A DNA stretch of 64,000 bases from Hirsutella rhossiliensis (taxonomy: Eukaryota > Ascomycota > Sordariomycetes > Hypocreales > Ophiocordycipitaceae). The position numbers and the translations under genes are program-made. The stretch lies in contig NW_025408687.1 in NCBI RefSeq assembly GCF_020360975.1, positions 744,001 through 808,000 on the forward strand, in the 5' to 3' direction. Each line of letters begins with the position of its first letter. Position 1 is the first letter of the stretch. The notes beneath the pieces were generated by a model that did not search any database, was not told where the DNA came from, and was given only the letters and a program-made list of their open reading frames with translations. Of this stretch, positions 1 to 10,853 are shown piece by piece.

Positions 1-3000
1 CGTGGAGACTCAATGGACGACTTGGACGACAAGCGGCGCGACGAGCCCGTGCGCTCAAAGGGCAGAGGCGACGAGTTGCCCAAGTTTGGGTGGTGCTCCC
101 GCGTAGACCCGCCATCCAGGGTACCCCGATCCGACGGTACACCCGAGACGGATTCCAGGAGGCTGAGCGACGACAGTGGCCGGTTGTCCATCGAGCCCGC
201 GGCAGAGTTTCTCTTGGAGCTCTTCCGCGGTATGGCCGGCAGGCCCAGGTCGGCATCGAGGAAGCCGATCCGTGCCACACCAGCCGCAGGCTCGTTCGAC
301 TCCTGACCTGGTCGGCCGTCCACGGGGCTCGCCGGCTCTGAGCCGGACGTGTGAGGATCTCCCGTGTCAGTCAACAGCTCGTCAGGCCGACGCTTGACAG
401 AGCGCTTCGCCCGAAGCTTGTCGTCGTCGTCATCGTCGGAATCAATCGGTCCGTTCCGCAAGACTCCCATCGCGACAGGGATGCCCTCTGGTGGCGTCTC
501 ATCGCCGAATCCCCCGTTCCGCACCATGGCCGGGGGCATTCTCGAACTTCTCACGACCTCGAAGCCCTTGCCCTTTTCCTTTGTCTTATTCTTGAACATG
601 CTCCGGAACCAGCCCGTCGCCGTCGCCACAGGTCCCGTGGGATCGGCCGGCCCCGTACCCAGCTTCCGGCCTGGTCCCTCCGAGTTAAGGGCAGGCCCCC
701 GGACGCCGTAGTAGAAGTCGACCTCTCGCGTGGCGTAGTCGGGGCGGTTGGGCGGGAGATTCATGGTCGCGTTGGGCGGCGCTGGAGTGGCGCCCCGAGT
801 TATCTCCTCGCCCGCCTCTGCCGGTTCGCCGGCCGGACCGCTGGCTTGAGCGACCTGCTTCGGATCGACTGAGCCCCGGGGCAAGTCCGAGACGGACAGC
901 TCTTTCGAGGATTCGGTTCGCCGACGGGGGGGTCGATAGTAAGGGTCAGAGGCCTCCATGGCAACAGGGACCGCGTGTCGGGGCATGGCGCCGGATCCCA
1001 GGAACGAAAAGGCCGTCGTCTCGCCCGGCGTCCCAGGCACGTACGAGCTGGTGGATGTCTCCCTGTTGCGGTGCCCGCCCGAGTACATGTCGATGCTATC
1101 GAGTGCCGAGCTGCTCCTGTGGCGCTGGTGCGCGGCCAGGCCCCTGAGACTAGCACTCGAGCGCGAGCGCACCCTGCCGCCTGGCATCACGTATCCTGCC
1201 CTGCTCCCGTCCTCCATGTCCAGAATGGCCGTCTGTGACAGCTGGCTGGCCCGCTTAGGCCCCGCTCGGTGCGTCTCGCGGCGGGACAGCTGCCGCATTC
1301 CAAAGATCTTGGCAAGACCACCTCGCCTAAGGCCGGTCACGCCATCCCCACCGGCTCCGAGCATCCGCGCAATCACCTCAACCATGGTCTGCAAGGCGCT
1401 CAAGAAGAAGCCGAGGATCAGCACAGAGCCGTGAATGAGGAAGATGGCGTAGCCGATCCATCCCTTGGGCCCCTCGGTGACGCCGAGGCTCGGGACAAAG
1501 GCAACCATGAGCAGGATGGTGATGGCTCGCAGGAAGGAGAAGAGGGTGTGGTAGGCGTTCATCGAGGTCGAGGGGTGGAATGGGCGAAAGGCGTGCAGGG
1601 TGAAGATTTGGATGACCTCGCATATGGCGAGCAGCACCACCTGGGCGACCCCGCTGGGCTGGACGGCTCCGATGGCGATGCCGCGGATAAAGTTGAGCAG
1701 CACGGGTATCAGGGCAAAGGCAGCCACCTCATCCGAGTATGTGTTGTAGAGGGGCCCGAATCGGAGGACGGTGGGCAGGTCGTCGAAGAGAACCGATTTA
1801 GGCCGAGTCTTGATGACGAGAATGAGGATCCAAGTGGCAGCGACCATGAGCAGCACCAGGGTCAGGACGGCCAGGGCAACGGTATACGGGGGAGAGTCGC
1901 GGGCAACGACGAGGTGGAACGTCGAGAGCGCCACGACGGGCATGAGCATGTAGTTGAAGACGATGCGAACAACGTTGCCGATGCTAAAGGGAATGTTCTT
2001 GGCGCGCAGGTCCTCCTCGGAGATGTTGTTGATCTTACGCCACAGCCACTGGACGAGGAAGCAGCCCTGGACTAGGAAAAAGGTGCAGACGACGATGACA
2101 CAGAGCCAGACCATCATGCCGGGCCAGAGGTCGGTGCTCTGGGCCATACCCACGAGCTGACCGAGCTGGTGCAGGCCGTAGCCCTCTGTGCTGTTGGTGA
2201 CGTAGATGCCGTCGACGAGGCTATGCCAGGCGGGCGCGTCGGTGACGAGGCTCTGGTTGAACATGAGCGTGGACCAGCCTGCCTGGCTCACGACGGGCTG
2301 GTAGAAGCCGGGGTAGCTGAGGGACAGGCCGCCGGTGAGGACGACGAACTGGATGTACTGCAGGCAGTCCCCGAAGCCGGGGGTGACGAGGCGCACGAGG
2401 TCGGTGTCTCGCCCATAGTTGGAGGTCCAGTGGAAGATGTTTGTGGTGCCCCAGGGGCTGAAGACGCCGGCAAAGACGACGGCAAAGCCCAGGAAAAGGA
2501 GCACAATGAGCGGCAGAAACTTGGGCACCCAGACGGTGCCGCCCAGATCCGGGGTGATGGTGGCCGACATGCAGCCAATGTTGGTCGCCTTTGCGTCGCC
2601 GTAGATGATGAGCATGGTGGCGGCAAAGGAGGACAGGGAGTACGACGAGAAGAAGTCGTGACTCAAGTTTACCGAGGGCAGGCCGTCGGGGAGAGAGCTT
2701 GCCATGACGGTTTGTGATCAGCACGCCCATGGCCATGCAGAGCCCGAGGAGGGGAAGAGGCGTGACTTACGCATTGTCGAAGTCGAAGACGGGAGCCAAG
2801 GGACACGAGCCGTTGACGAGGCCATTCTTGCAGAAGTTGACGGGATCATGCCAGGGCTCGTACGTCAAAACATTGACCCTCCGGAACAGGGTCGTGGCCT
2901 TTTTGTTGTCTGCGTCGGGGTCCGGGGTCTCGATGATCTTGCCGTTTGTCTTGTTCGGGTTCGTCCAGTACGAATCATCGGGAGGCGGAAGGGCGTCCTG

Positions 3001-3390
3001 GTTCTGCGAGCCCGTGACGTTGCCCCATACGATCAGCTGGAGGTTGTGGCTGCCGCTCTGGGTGTCGAACTTTGCGTCGGCGTGCAGAGGCTGCCATTGC
3101 AGCGGAGCCGGCGTGTTGGACTGGTACGAGTCGGGCAGGCAGTTTGTGACGGGGATGCGGACGGCGGCGGCAGGAGGAGTGGCGAGGACGAGGAGAAGAG
3201 CGACGAAGAGGGTGAGGGAGGCTGGCAAGCGGAAGGTCTTGGACGTCGGATGTCGTCGAGTCGGCGCTTTGGCGGCGGCCTGGAGGCGGCCCGGAGCAGG
3301 AAAAGACGCGAAGGCGTCGGGCGATGAGGGCGCGGACCCGGCGCTCAGCTGTTGGCCAAGGGGCTCGCCAGCCCGGCGCAGACGCATCAT
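1..3390 (-). CDS. ML-domain / TRP-like (FLC family) integral membrane protein, 3' end outside window
   Basis: Two exons are visible: 2771-3390 and 2697 leftward past base 1, joined over a 73-base intron (GTAAGT donor, AAG acceptor). The frame stays open to the window edge, giving about 1,100 residues so far. The N-terminus has a hydrophobic signal segment (LTLFVALLLVLA, ending PPAAAV) followed by a Cys-containing lumenal ML-like region. About nine hydrophobic segments follow, including FLPLIVLLFLGFAVVFAG, MMVWLCVIVVCTFFLVQG and MLMPVVALSTFHLVVA. The long polar C-terminal tail is rich in Ser, Arg and Pro. This order (signal, ML-like domain, multispan TRP-like domain, disordered tail) is that of the fungal Flc/Pkd2/TRP-like family, which is linked to calcium and to heme/FAD transport in the ER and plasma membrane. 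The exact paralogue is not resolved. The start is ATG 3390, immediately followed by a second ATG. Confidence 0.85.
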
Positions 3391-4010
3391 GGGCCCTCGT
3401 CGCCGTCAGAAGCGGCGCATCTTGCAGGGCTTGCAATTTCGTCGGGCGGTGGGTGAGCAGGTCGCGTAAAGCTGCAAAGGCGCCGTCGTCGAGGCGCGCG
3501 TATGTGGTGTTTGTGGGTTGGGACCAAGAGTTGGGCGCGGCGGATTGACGATGGTGGAAAATGACGAAGGGGCGGAAGAAGGCCGGCCGGTTGCAGAAGG
3601 GCAGAGAACAAGATTAGAGGGCAGTTACAAACTTGGATGAATATTCGACGACGCAGGCAGAGAGAGAGCCAGCCAGCTAGGCAGAAGGCAGGATGGGATC
3701 CATATCCACGGGGATGGTAGGTAGCCAAGCCACTAACTGACTCTTTGCCCAGAGGGCGTAACTTAACTACCTGTGCTCCAGTGCTGAGGGAGACGCACAG
3801 TGGGGTTCTGGGGGCTGGGCAACCATGGAGAGATATTACATACGAGGCCGCCCCTTTTTTTCCTTTTCTCTACCGTTTCTTTGCCCGTTTAGTTTCTATT
3901 CTTATTCTTATTTTCCTCGCCTACTCGTAGTCCCTCTGCTCGACACACGCCGTCTTCGTAGCCAATCTGCCCCATGAATGTCCCAGCCTGATGCTGAGTT
4001 TCTCTCCGCC

Positions 4011-4062
4011 AGGGGGGTCCGTCCAGGGGGGTCCGTCCAGAGAGGTCCGTCCAGAGAGGGGG
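4011..4062. repeat. 14-bp tandem repeat, about 4 copies
   Basis: The unit is AGGGGGGTCCGTCC. Copies begin at 4011, 4025, 4039 and 4053; the third reads AGAGAGGTCCGTCC and the fourth is partial. The repeat lies about 620 bases upstream of the FLC-like gene start. Confidence 0.85.
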
Positions 4063-4671
4063 CGTGCGGGCGAGCGAGCGGCTGACAGTGCCCGGGCAGC
4101 GGAGAGGGGGCCCTGGAAGAAAAACGGAGATGCATACTGCAGTGCCAGGTACCGGTACCTCGTGCAACCGTCCGCGCTGGGACAAAAGCCGTGCCAGCAG
4201 CCGCCGCCGGCCTTGTCTGCAGCGGCCCAGCCGGGGGAAAGGGACCCCCTAGCGCTTCCTAGCCAGGTACTCTCTACTTGCGCAGCATCTCAGCATGGAT
4301 GGAAGATGGAAGCACCAAGTCCCGCCGCTGCAGAGGCGGTGCAATGCGCTACTAGGTTAGTAGTAGCCCAGTCCACAAGCAGTGCCCGGCTCAGTTCAGG
4401 TACCACCACCACCAAAGAGGAACAAACTTTGAAAACAGCATCACCTGCAACGTGCTCGCTTCTAAGTTAATACTCCGTACATACACGCAGCGCAACCCTC
4501 TTGGGCCATGTCTGAGGCAGCGCGGTCGCGTCCCGTACCCAGTCGCATTCTGCCGTACACATCAACATCAGGATATGCGTGTATGGGGTTTTTTTGCATC
4601 ATGGCGCCCGCACCGCACCGCCCGTCGCACATGGAATTCCAGCTGCTTTCTCCTCTCACGTAATTGGAAGA

Positions 4672-4695
4672 CTGCTGCTGCTGCTGCTGCTGCTG
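4672..4695. repeat. (CTG)8 trinucleotide run
   Basis: There are eight perfect CTG copies in the noncoding spacer. The run would read as poly-Leu, poly-Cys or poly-Ala on this strand and poly-Gln or poly-Ser on the other. Those short frames have no other gene-like features, so I treat it as a microsatellite. Confidence 0.9.
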
Positions 4696-5790
4696 ACGCC
4701 CTTTTGTTGCCCTTTCATGCGAATATATGCTCGAGCGGGCGCACTTTGTCCTCCGTTCGGTAATTCTACCGAGTACGTACAGTACAGTTCTGTACATGCA
4801 TGCATGCATGATGAGGGCCAAGTCAAGGCAGGGAGCCTGCCTGGTCCGACGACTCTCTCTCGCTCTCCCTGCCTTTGTGCTACCATGCTGGCCGGACCTT
4901 GACCTTGTATAATTACACACAAAGTCGGATCCGGATTCGAGCCTATGCATTCGTCGTCTCCAACAGCCCCGGTGCCCACGGCAGCTTCTCCTGCTTGCCC
5001 TTTCCTTTCTTTTTCCCTTTTCCTTTTCCTCTCCGCCGATCGGCAAAACGCCACGCCTCCCGCCCCTCCACGCGCCCCTCAACCACCTTCTCTGCCTCTC
5101 TCTAATACCCCTCTGCCCTACCCATGCCTACCTTGCCAATGTAAGCCAAAGGTGAGATGCTAGGCCCGCGAGGGTAAGCGGAGACTCGACCCTAGCGCCC
5201 TGCTTCAAGAATAGCAGCTTCTTGATCTTCTTGCTGGTCATCATCCACTGCAGTGCGGCTCCTCGCTACCTCGGTGCTACGTATCCGTACGTCGTACTGT
5301 AGGTACCTACTGTAACTGCACTGTACCTCGCCATCCTCGCCTGCCAGCTTCGCCTCTGCCCATCAACAACAACACAACACCATCCGCAGATACGAATGCC
5401 CAATCAGACTTGGCGCCCCTCTCTCGCGTCTCCCGACCCGACCCTCCTTCGTCTCACTGTTGCTGCCACACGCCCTTTTCCCCAACCCACCACCCGTCTC
5501 CTATCCGTATATCCATCCATACATCACGGGCAATTGCCCTCACCTGCACCCGTGAAACACCATCCATCCTCTGGCGTCACCGCCCTTTTCCAGCCTTCTT
5601 TCAAGCCATCTCGGCCTTTTCGTGTCTTGCTGGTCCCCATTTTGCGCCACACTCGACTCCCCTTGACAATGTTTCAACAAAAGCCATAGCTAAGTACCTG
5701 TCTGCCGAGTGCCGGCCCTCCGTTTCCAGCGACACCCCAGGTAACACTCGAGTCGCAAATCGTATGCAGCCTCACACCGAACACACAAAC

Positions 5791-8776
5791 TCAGCTGCTG
5801 CGCTTGCGCTTGCCCTTTGCCTCAGAAAGTAGCTTGTAGTCAACCTCGACTTCTTCCATCTTCCCCCTGGCCCTCCATGCTTCCACTTGCACCCGCAAGC
5901 AGCGCTCAACCGCATGCGCTTCCGCCATGTCCCTGAGCGGCAGGCCCGTCGCCAATTGACCGCAAAGTACGTACGAATCGAACCCGGCAAGATGCTGCAT
6001 GCGACCTTGAATCTCATCGCTTGAAACCTGCATCGACCCCAACGTGCCCTGCGTCTCTCCGCCTTTGGGCGTTGCTTCCAAAGGCAGCCTCTTGGATGAC
6101 AGCCTCCTCGAGTGCCCTCCAGGCATTCTGCCCCGCCTGCCTTGAATGAGATACCGGCGAGGGTCAGCATGGGACTCGATGCTTGTTGAACGTTTTCTCG
6201 AAACCATCCTGCTTGGCAATCGGGCCCTCTGTCCGACCAAGTCAGCTGCAAGCCCGTCTTCGTCCGTCTGCCCTCTCGGCCGCCCGCATCCAGGTTCGCT
6301 CGTAGGCGATGGGCTCCTCATGAGCAGAGTTTGAGCCATGTGAGAATACTGCTTGTTCAGGTGCGACAGCCTCGGTCGACCTGCATCGGGCGTACTGCTT
6401 GCATCTCGAATTACCGCTTGGGGGCTGCACTGCTGCTGTCCGCCTTCGCGATCCTGCTGCTCAAGGTCCTAGCCTAGGACAGGAACGGATGGAGGGCTCC
6501 CCATGTGCATCGAGTCCAAAAGACCCCAACCCCCTTCTCTTCCAGCTTGGGGGACGCAGCTGAAAGTAAAGTCGGGTGCCGTCATTACACCGGAGCTCTC
6601 TGCTGTCGAGCCCATGGCTGATTGAAATAACCCTTCAGCGACGGCAGGCGTACGTGCTTGGTTGCGCCGAGCCTGTGTCTGTCTCGGGGCGGTAGCCTGA
6701 CGCCCGCCACTAGATCTAAGTGAAGTGCGTAGTCTTTCACCTCGTAAGTGTCCCGAGGATGGCGGCGTTGGGAAGGGACTGGGCCTGTTCACCCTTGGTG
6801 AAGACGGAACATGTCTTGGAACCAAACTTTGAGCGCTGGGAACGACTCGAGGCGACAAAGCAGGGCGGCTGTTTCTTTCGTCTGCAACGACACTTTGGCC
6901 TCTCCGGGAAAACGGCGTGTCAAGGTCCCCGCGAGGCAGGTGATGCGGGCGCAAGACTTCAAGCTCGTCCGCCGACGATTGTGAGCCTGCCGCTTCCAAG
7001 TCTCCCTGCATCCGGTTCAGCGCTGATTTGCTGAGAGGCTGCAAGGGCTGTCGAAAATCGGGGCCTGGGCGCTCAGCCTGTGACGCGTCATGGACTGGCC
7101 CCGGCTCTCCGACAGTTGCCGTGTCGTCGCTAGCGATCTGAAAACCTTGGTTCCGCGTCGAGTGAAAGTATCGCTGAATGTCTGCACCCTTTCGTAGCTT
7201 CGGATTCGGCCGCTCAAGGGGCGGCTCAGCCTTGGCAGGCCGTGGCGGTATCAATACGTCAACTGTCTCGCCCGCGCCATCGTTATCGGTAGTGTTACTG
7301 TCTTTGCGGGCCATATCGACTCTGCTCACCGTCTTCATACTCACTCGGACTGGCCCGGCGGCTGGCTCTTCCTGGGGCTGGAATCCTTGAGGGGCCTTGC
7401 ACTGTCTCTCATGTTCAAGATCAGACTCTGCTGCGCACATGTTGGTGCTTGGCGAGGAATCACCGAGAGGGAGCTCGTTCAGCAGGTCAAGGATGTCTGC
7501 GTCATCCCAAGAGGAAGCGCCAGCAGGGTCGTAGCCTTGGCCGTCACTGGCAAGGCTTCGTCAATGCCAACTGACCTTCTCTGTTCTTGCAGCCCGTCCG
7601 TGGTCAAGGCTCGACTTACGTTGGAAACGGCAGCCCCCTTTCGCAGCGCTTCTCCGAAAAGTCCCCGACAACCTGACTTTCATCATTCTTCGAAGCAGCG
7701 TACAGCTCTCGACACAGCTTCTCAAAGCACTCAATGAGACCTTTCTCATCAGCGAACAAGACCTCGTCCTTCAAAGGCGACACGTTGGGGTCATAGCTGC
7801 CCGGGGGACATCGAACATCCAACCGCACAAAGGGGCTCGCGTGCGACTTGGTAGACCCTATTCTCGCCATGTGCTCCGAGAACTGGGACTTGAGGGCGCT
7901 GACAATTCTTTTCGGGAGCCCTCTCGTTGGTGAAACAGGCCTCTGGTCGACTGATATGAAAGAGCCCTTGCCGGTAATGGCCTTGACATCGCAGTCTGGC
8001 CTTGGAAGAAAGGCATCTAGCACGAACCCCTTTGGCTGCTGATCGTGTATTGAAATGCCACGGTTATTCTCCCCGACGGTCATGTGCACGCAATTGGTGG
8101 CCAAGCCTCCGCCAAATATTTGGAGGGTTGCCTCCCTCACCGTCGGTGAGCCATTCGGGGAATACGACCAAGATTGGGAGCCGTCGTCGGTTACTCTAAA
8201 GGATAGCTTGAGATGCGGCCGCGCCAGGGCGTAGCTCTTGAGAAGACTTTTGATGCTCGACACGGACTTGTTCCTCTCCTTGATGAAGAGCTGTTTCCTT
8301 GCAGGCATATTCTTGAAGAGTTGGGTGGCTTGTACGGTGGTGCCGACGGGCGCGGAAACCGGCCGCCTTTGTTCAACTCCCCCGACAGCAAAACGCAGCT
8401 GCAGCCGCGAAGCAACTGGATCGCCAGACACCTTTGTAGTGATGGCGATGGAGGAAACGGCATTGGCACTGGCCAAGGCTTCCCCGCGGAACCCCAGCGT
8501 CTTGCCGCCTTTGGTCTGCAACTCACCAAAGCTCCTCAGCTTGCTCGTGTGTGCCCTGCGGCCCAGCGACTCAAAGTCCTGCACCGCGATGCCGTGACCA
8601 TTGTCTCGGACGGAGATTTTCTCCAGGGTGTCTGCGGAGATGGAAATCTCGACCGTGGTTGCTCGAGCGTCGATGGCGTTGTCCAGCAGCTCCTTGACAA
8701 GATGATACGGAGAGGCGATGTTTGTCGAGGCGCCGAGCAAGCGGACGGTGGCTTGAGGGAGGGCGGATATGGCCAT
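5791..8776 (-). CDS. MutL-family mismatch-repair ATPase (Mlh2/Pms1-like) with an in-frame TAG
   Basis: Exon 1 (7620-8776) starts at ATG 8776 and encodes the GHKL ATPase domain. Motif I has Glu29 and Asn33 within KELLDNAIDA, DNGHGI is at residues 58-63 and GFRGEA at 95-100. A MutL transducer-like domain follows to about residue 350. Exon 2 resumes after a GTAAGT intron; the best acceptor is the CAG ending at 7547, which keeps frame. It encodes a Pro/Ser/Arg-rich linker. A TAG occurs in frame at 6471-6469, after about 744 residues. The same frame then stays open for another 225 codons to a TGA at 5793-5791. Either a 3n intron (candidate 6588-6457, GTAATG...GCAG) removes the TAG, or the protein is truncated. 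No DQHA(X)2E(X)4E endonuclease motif is visible, as expected for Mlh2 and not for Pms1/Mlh3 nucleases. The paralogue name is inference. Confidence 0.8.
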
Positions 8777-9127
8777 TATCCCTGAAAACGCACAAGATGA
8801 CGAGAAGATGGCGTAGATTGCCTGATCAACGGCGAATACTCAGTTTCTCGAGATTCTGCCGCGATATAAGAGGCATCAGATGACCAGTATGCAAGGATTC
8901 ATGCCGTGATATACGACTGCTGGCCGCGGTTTCGGCTTGAACAGATAGATTGATGTATAGTTGTGGAAGCAGAGGAAGACGCCATGGCGGTGAGCTTCGA
9001 GAGAAGTTACCCATCTTCAAGAATTTTCCTAGCCGGTGCTGTTCCGACCGACTTGGGTGAGGAAGGAGCCAGGGAGTCGTCGAGGACACAGGCATCACAG
9101 GGTCTTGTATGTATGTAATTACCTGTG

Positions 9128-9159
9128 GTGGGCAAGTGGGCAAGTGGGCAAGTGGGCAA
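9128..9159. repeat. 8-bp tandem repeat GTGGGCAA, 4 copies
   Basis: Four perfect copies of GTGGGCAA begin at 9128, 9136, 9144 and 9152. They lie in the shared divergent promoter, about 350 bases from the MutL start and 385 bases from the lumazine synthase start. Confidence 0.9.
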
Positions 9160-9372
9160 AGGTACTCCGGACATGCTATGGCGTGCCATAGTTTACAGGG
9201 CTGCGTGTATCCGGGCAAAGTACCTGCAAGCAAGGCATACAGTGGAATAGTAGTGCTCTTTGGGGTTCGGCTGCCGACCTTTCTAGAGCGGCGGAGCTAA
9301 AGCTGCCCCGCCGCCGCCGCCCTTCTTCAGCCCCGCTGCAGGGAGACCCATCGTCGTCAGCGAGAACCGCCG

Positions 9373-9420
9373 CCCCTCCAGCAGCCCCTCCAGCAGCCCC
9401 TCCAGCAGCCCCTCCAGCAG
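9373..9420. repeat. 12-bp tandem repeat CCCCTCCAGCAG, 4 copies
   Basis: Four perfect copies begin at 9373, 9385, 9397 and 9409, about 120 bases upstream of the lumazine synthase ATG and probably inside its 5' leader. The reverse strand reads as a short Gly-Leu-Leu-Glu repeat in one frame, which is an artefact of the repeat. Confidence 0.9.
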
Positions 9421-9542
9421 CCTTTCCATTCCTCCCTCTCCCATTCCCTCGCCCTCTGCAATCCCGGCGACGACGTCGACTCGATCACCCTCACCAACAA
9501 CCCTCCCAGAATCCCCGCGGTCCCTCCGCCTGCCGACACGCA

Positions 9543-10223
<681 letters not shown>

Positions 10224-10853
10224 GAGGGTCAGGCAAGCCAAGAGATAGACGAGGCCGCGGGGGGCGAGGGGGAGAGAAGGGACGCGGTGAGTCTCCTTCT
10301 CTTCCCTCATCTGCAGAGCCAACGTGATGGATGAGCAAGTCCTTGTCGGTTCAGACGGCGGATGCTGGAGCACGCATAACGGTAAACTAGCTCTCGCTTA
10401 GTTGCGCGGGTCTTGTATACAATGAGCATAGACATACACCCGCGAGTGAGCCATCGTGCCGATCGAGATCACACTAGACGACCACTTCCCCCGATCCTGC
10501 AGCGGCATGACTTACGCGCTCGCCAAGCAACCGAACGTGTGAGCACGTATCCAATTAGTCAATTAGCGCGTATAGCCACTTCTATCGTACGCGACGCGAG
10601 TTGACCATGAGAACACCAATATCCATCGCATTGTGCCTGCTGACGCCCAATCCGAAATAAGTATCTAGCGCAAGATGTAGGGGCTTTCGGGCGTCGCCAG
10701 AATAATGTCCCCCAACATACAAGATAGGGAGCGCCTTTTGCAAGAAGGTGGGAGAAATACAATCGGGGAAAGGGGGGAGGGGGAATCGATGCAAAAGAGA
10801 TGCCACACAGATTCACCACCATGCAAGAAGAATGTACGTGAAATCGTCCCAAA
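10224..10853. other. convergent 3' spacer
   Basis: This is the shared 3' flank of the lumazine synthase gene and the unknown low-complexity protein gene, which converge here. I see no coding potential and no recognisable RNA gene. Confidence 0.5.

Larger units (their letters stand above)
3391..5790. other. gene-free spacer (FLC-like promoter and MutL 3' flank)
   Basis: I see no coding region with gene-like features in these 2.4 kb. The part next to 3390 should hold the promoter and leader of the membrane protein. The part next to 5790 is the 3' flank of the MutL gene. The spacer contains a 14-base tandem repeat (4011-4062), a (CTG)8 run (4672-4695), a short CATG-type run near 4797-4812 and long CT-rich tracts between about 4970 and 5680. 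Open frames here are short, overlap on both strands and resemble no family I know. Confidence 0.6.
8777..9542. promoter_or_regulatory. divergent intergenic region between the MutL gene and lumazine synthase
   Basis: This 766-base spacer separates two gene starts facing away from each other, so it should carry both promoters. It holds an 8-base tandem repeat (9128-9159) and a 12-base pyrimidine-rich tandem repeat (9373-9420) in the probable leader of the lumazine synthase gene. I could not assign any transcription-factor site. Confidence 0.5.

Noticed and set aside
1269..2075. 268-codon open frame on the plus strand
   Set aside because: It is antisense to the FLC-like membrane protein. The minus-strand frame encodes recognisable TM helices and continues from the spliced N-terminal exon. 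The plus frame is acidic and Gly-rich with no domain.
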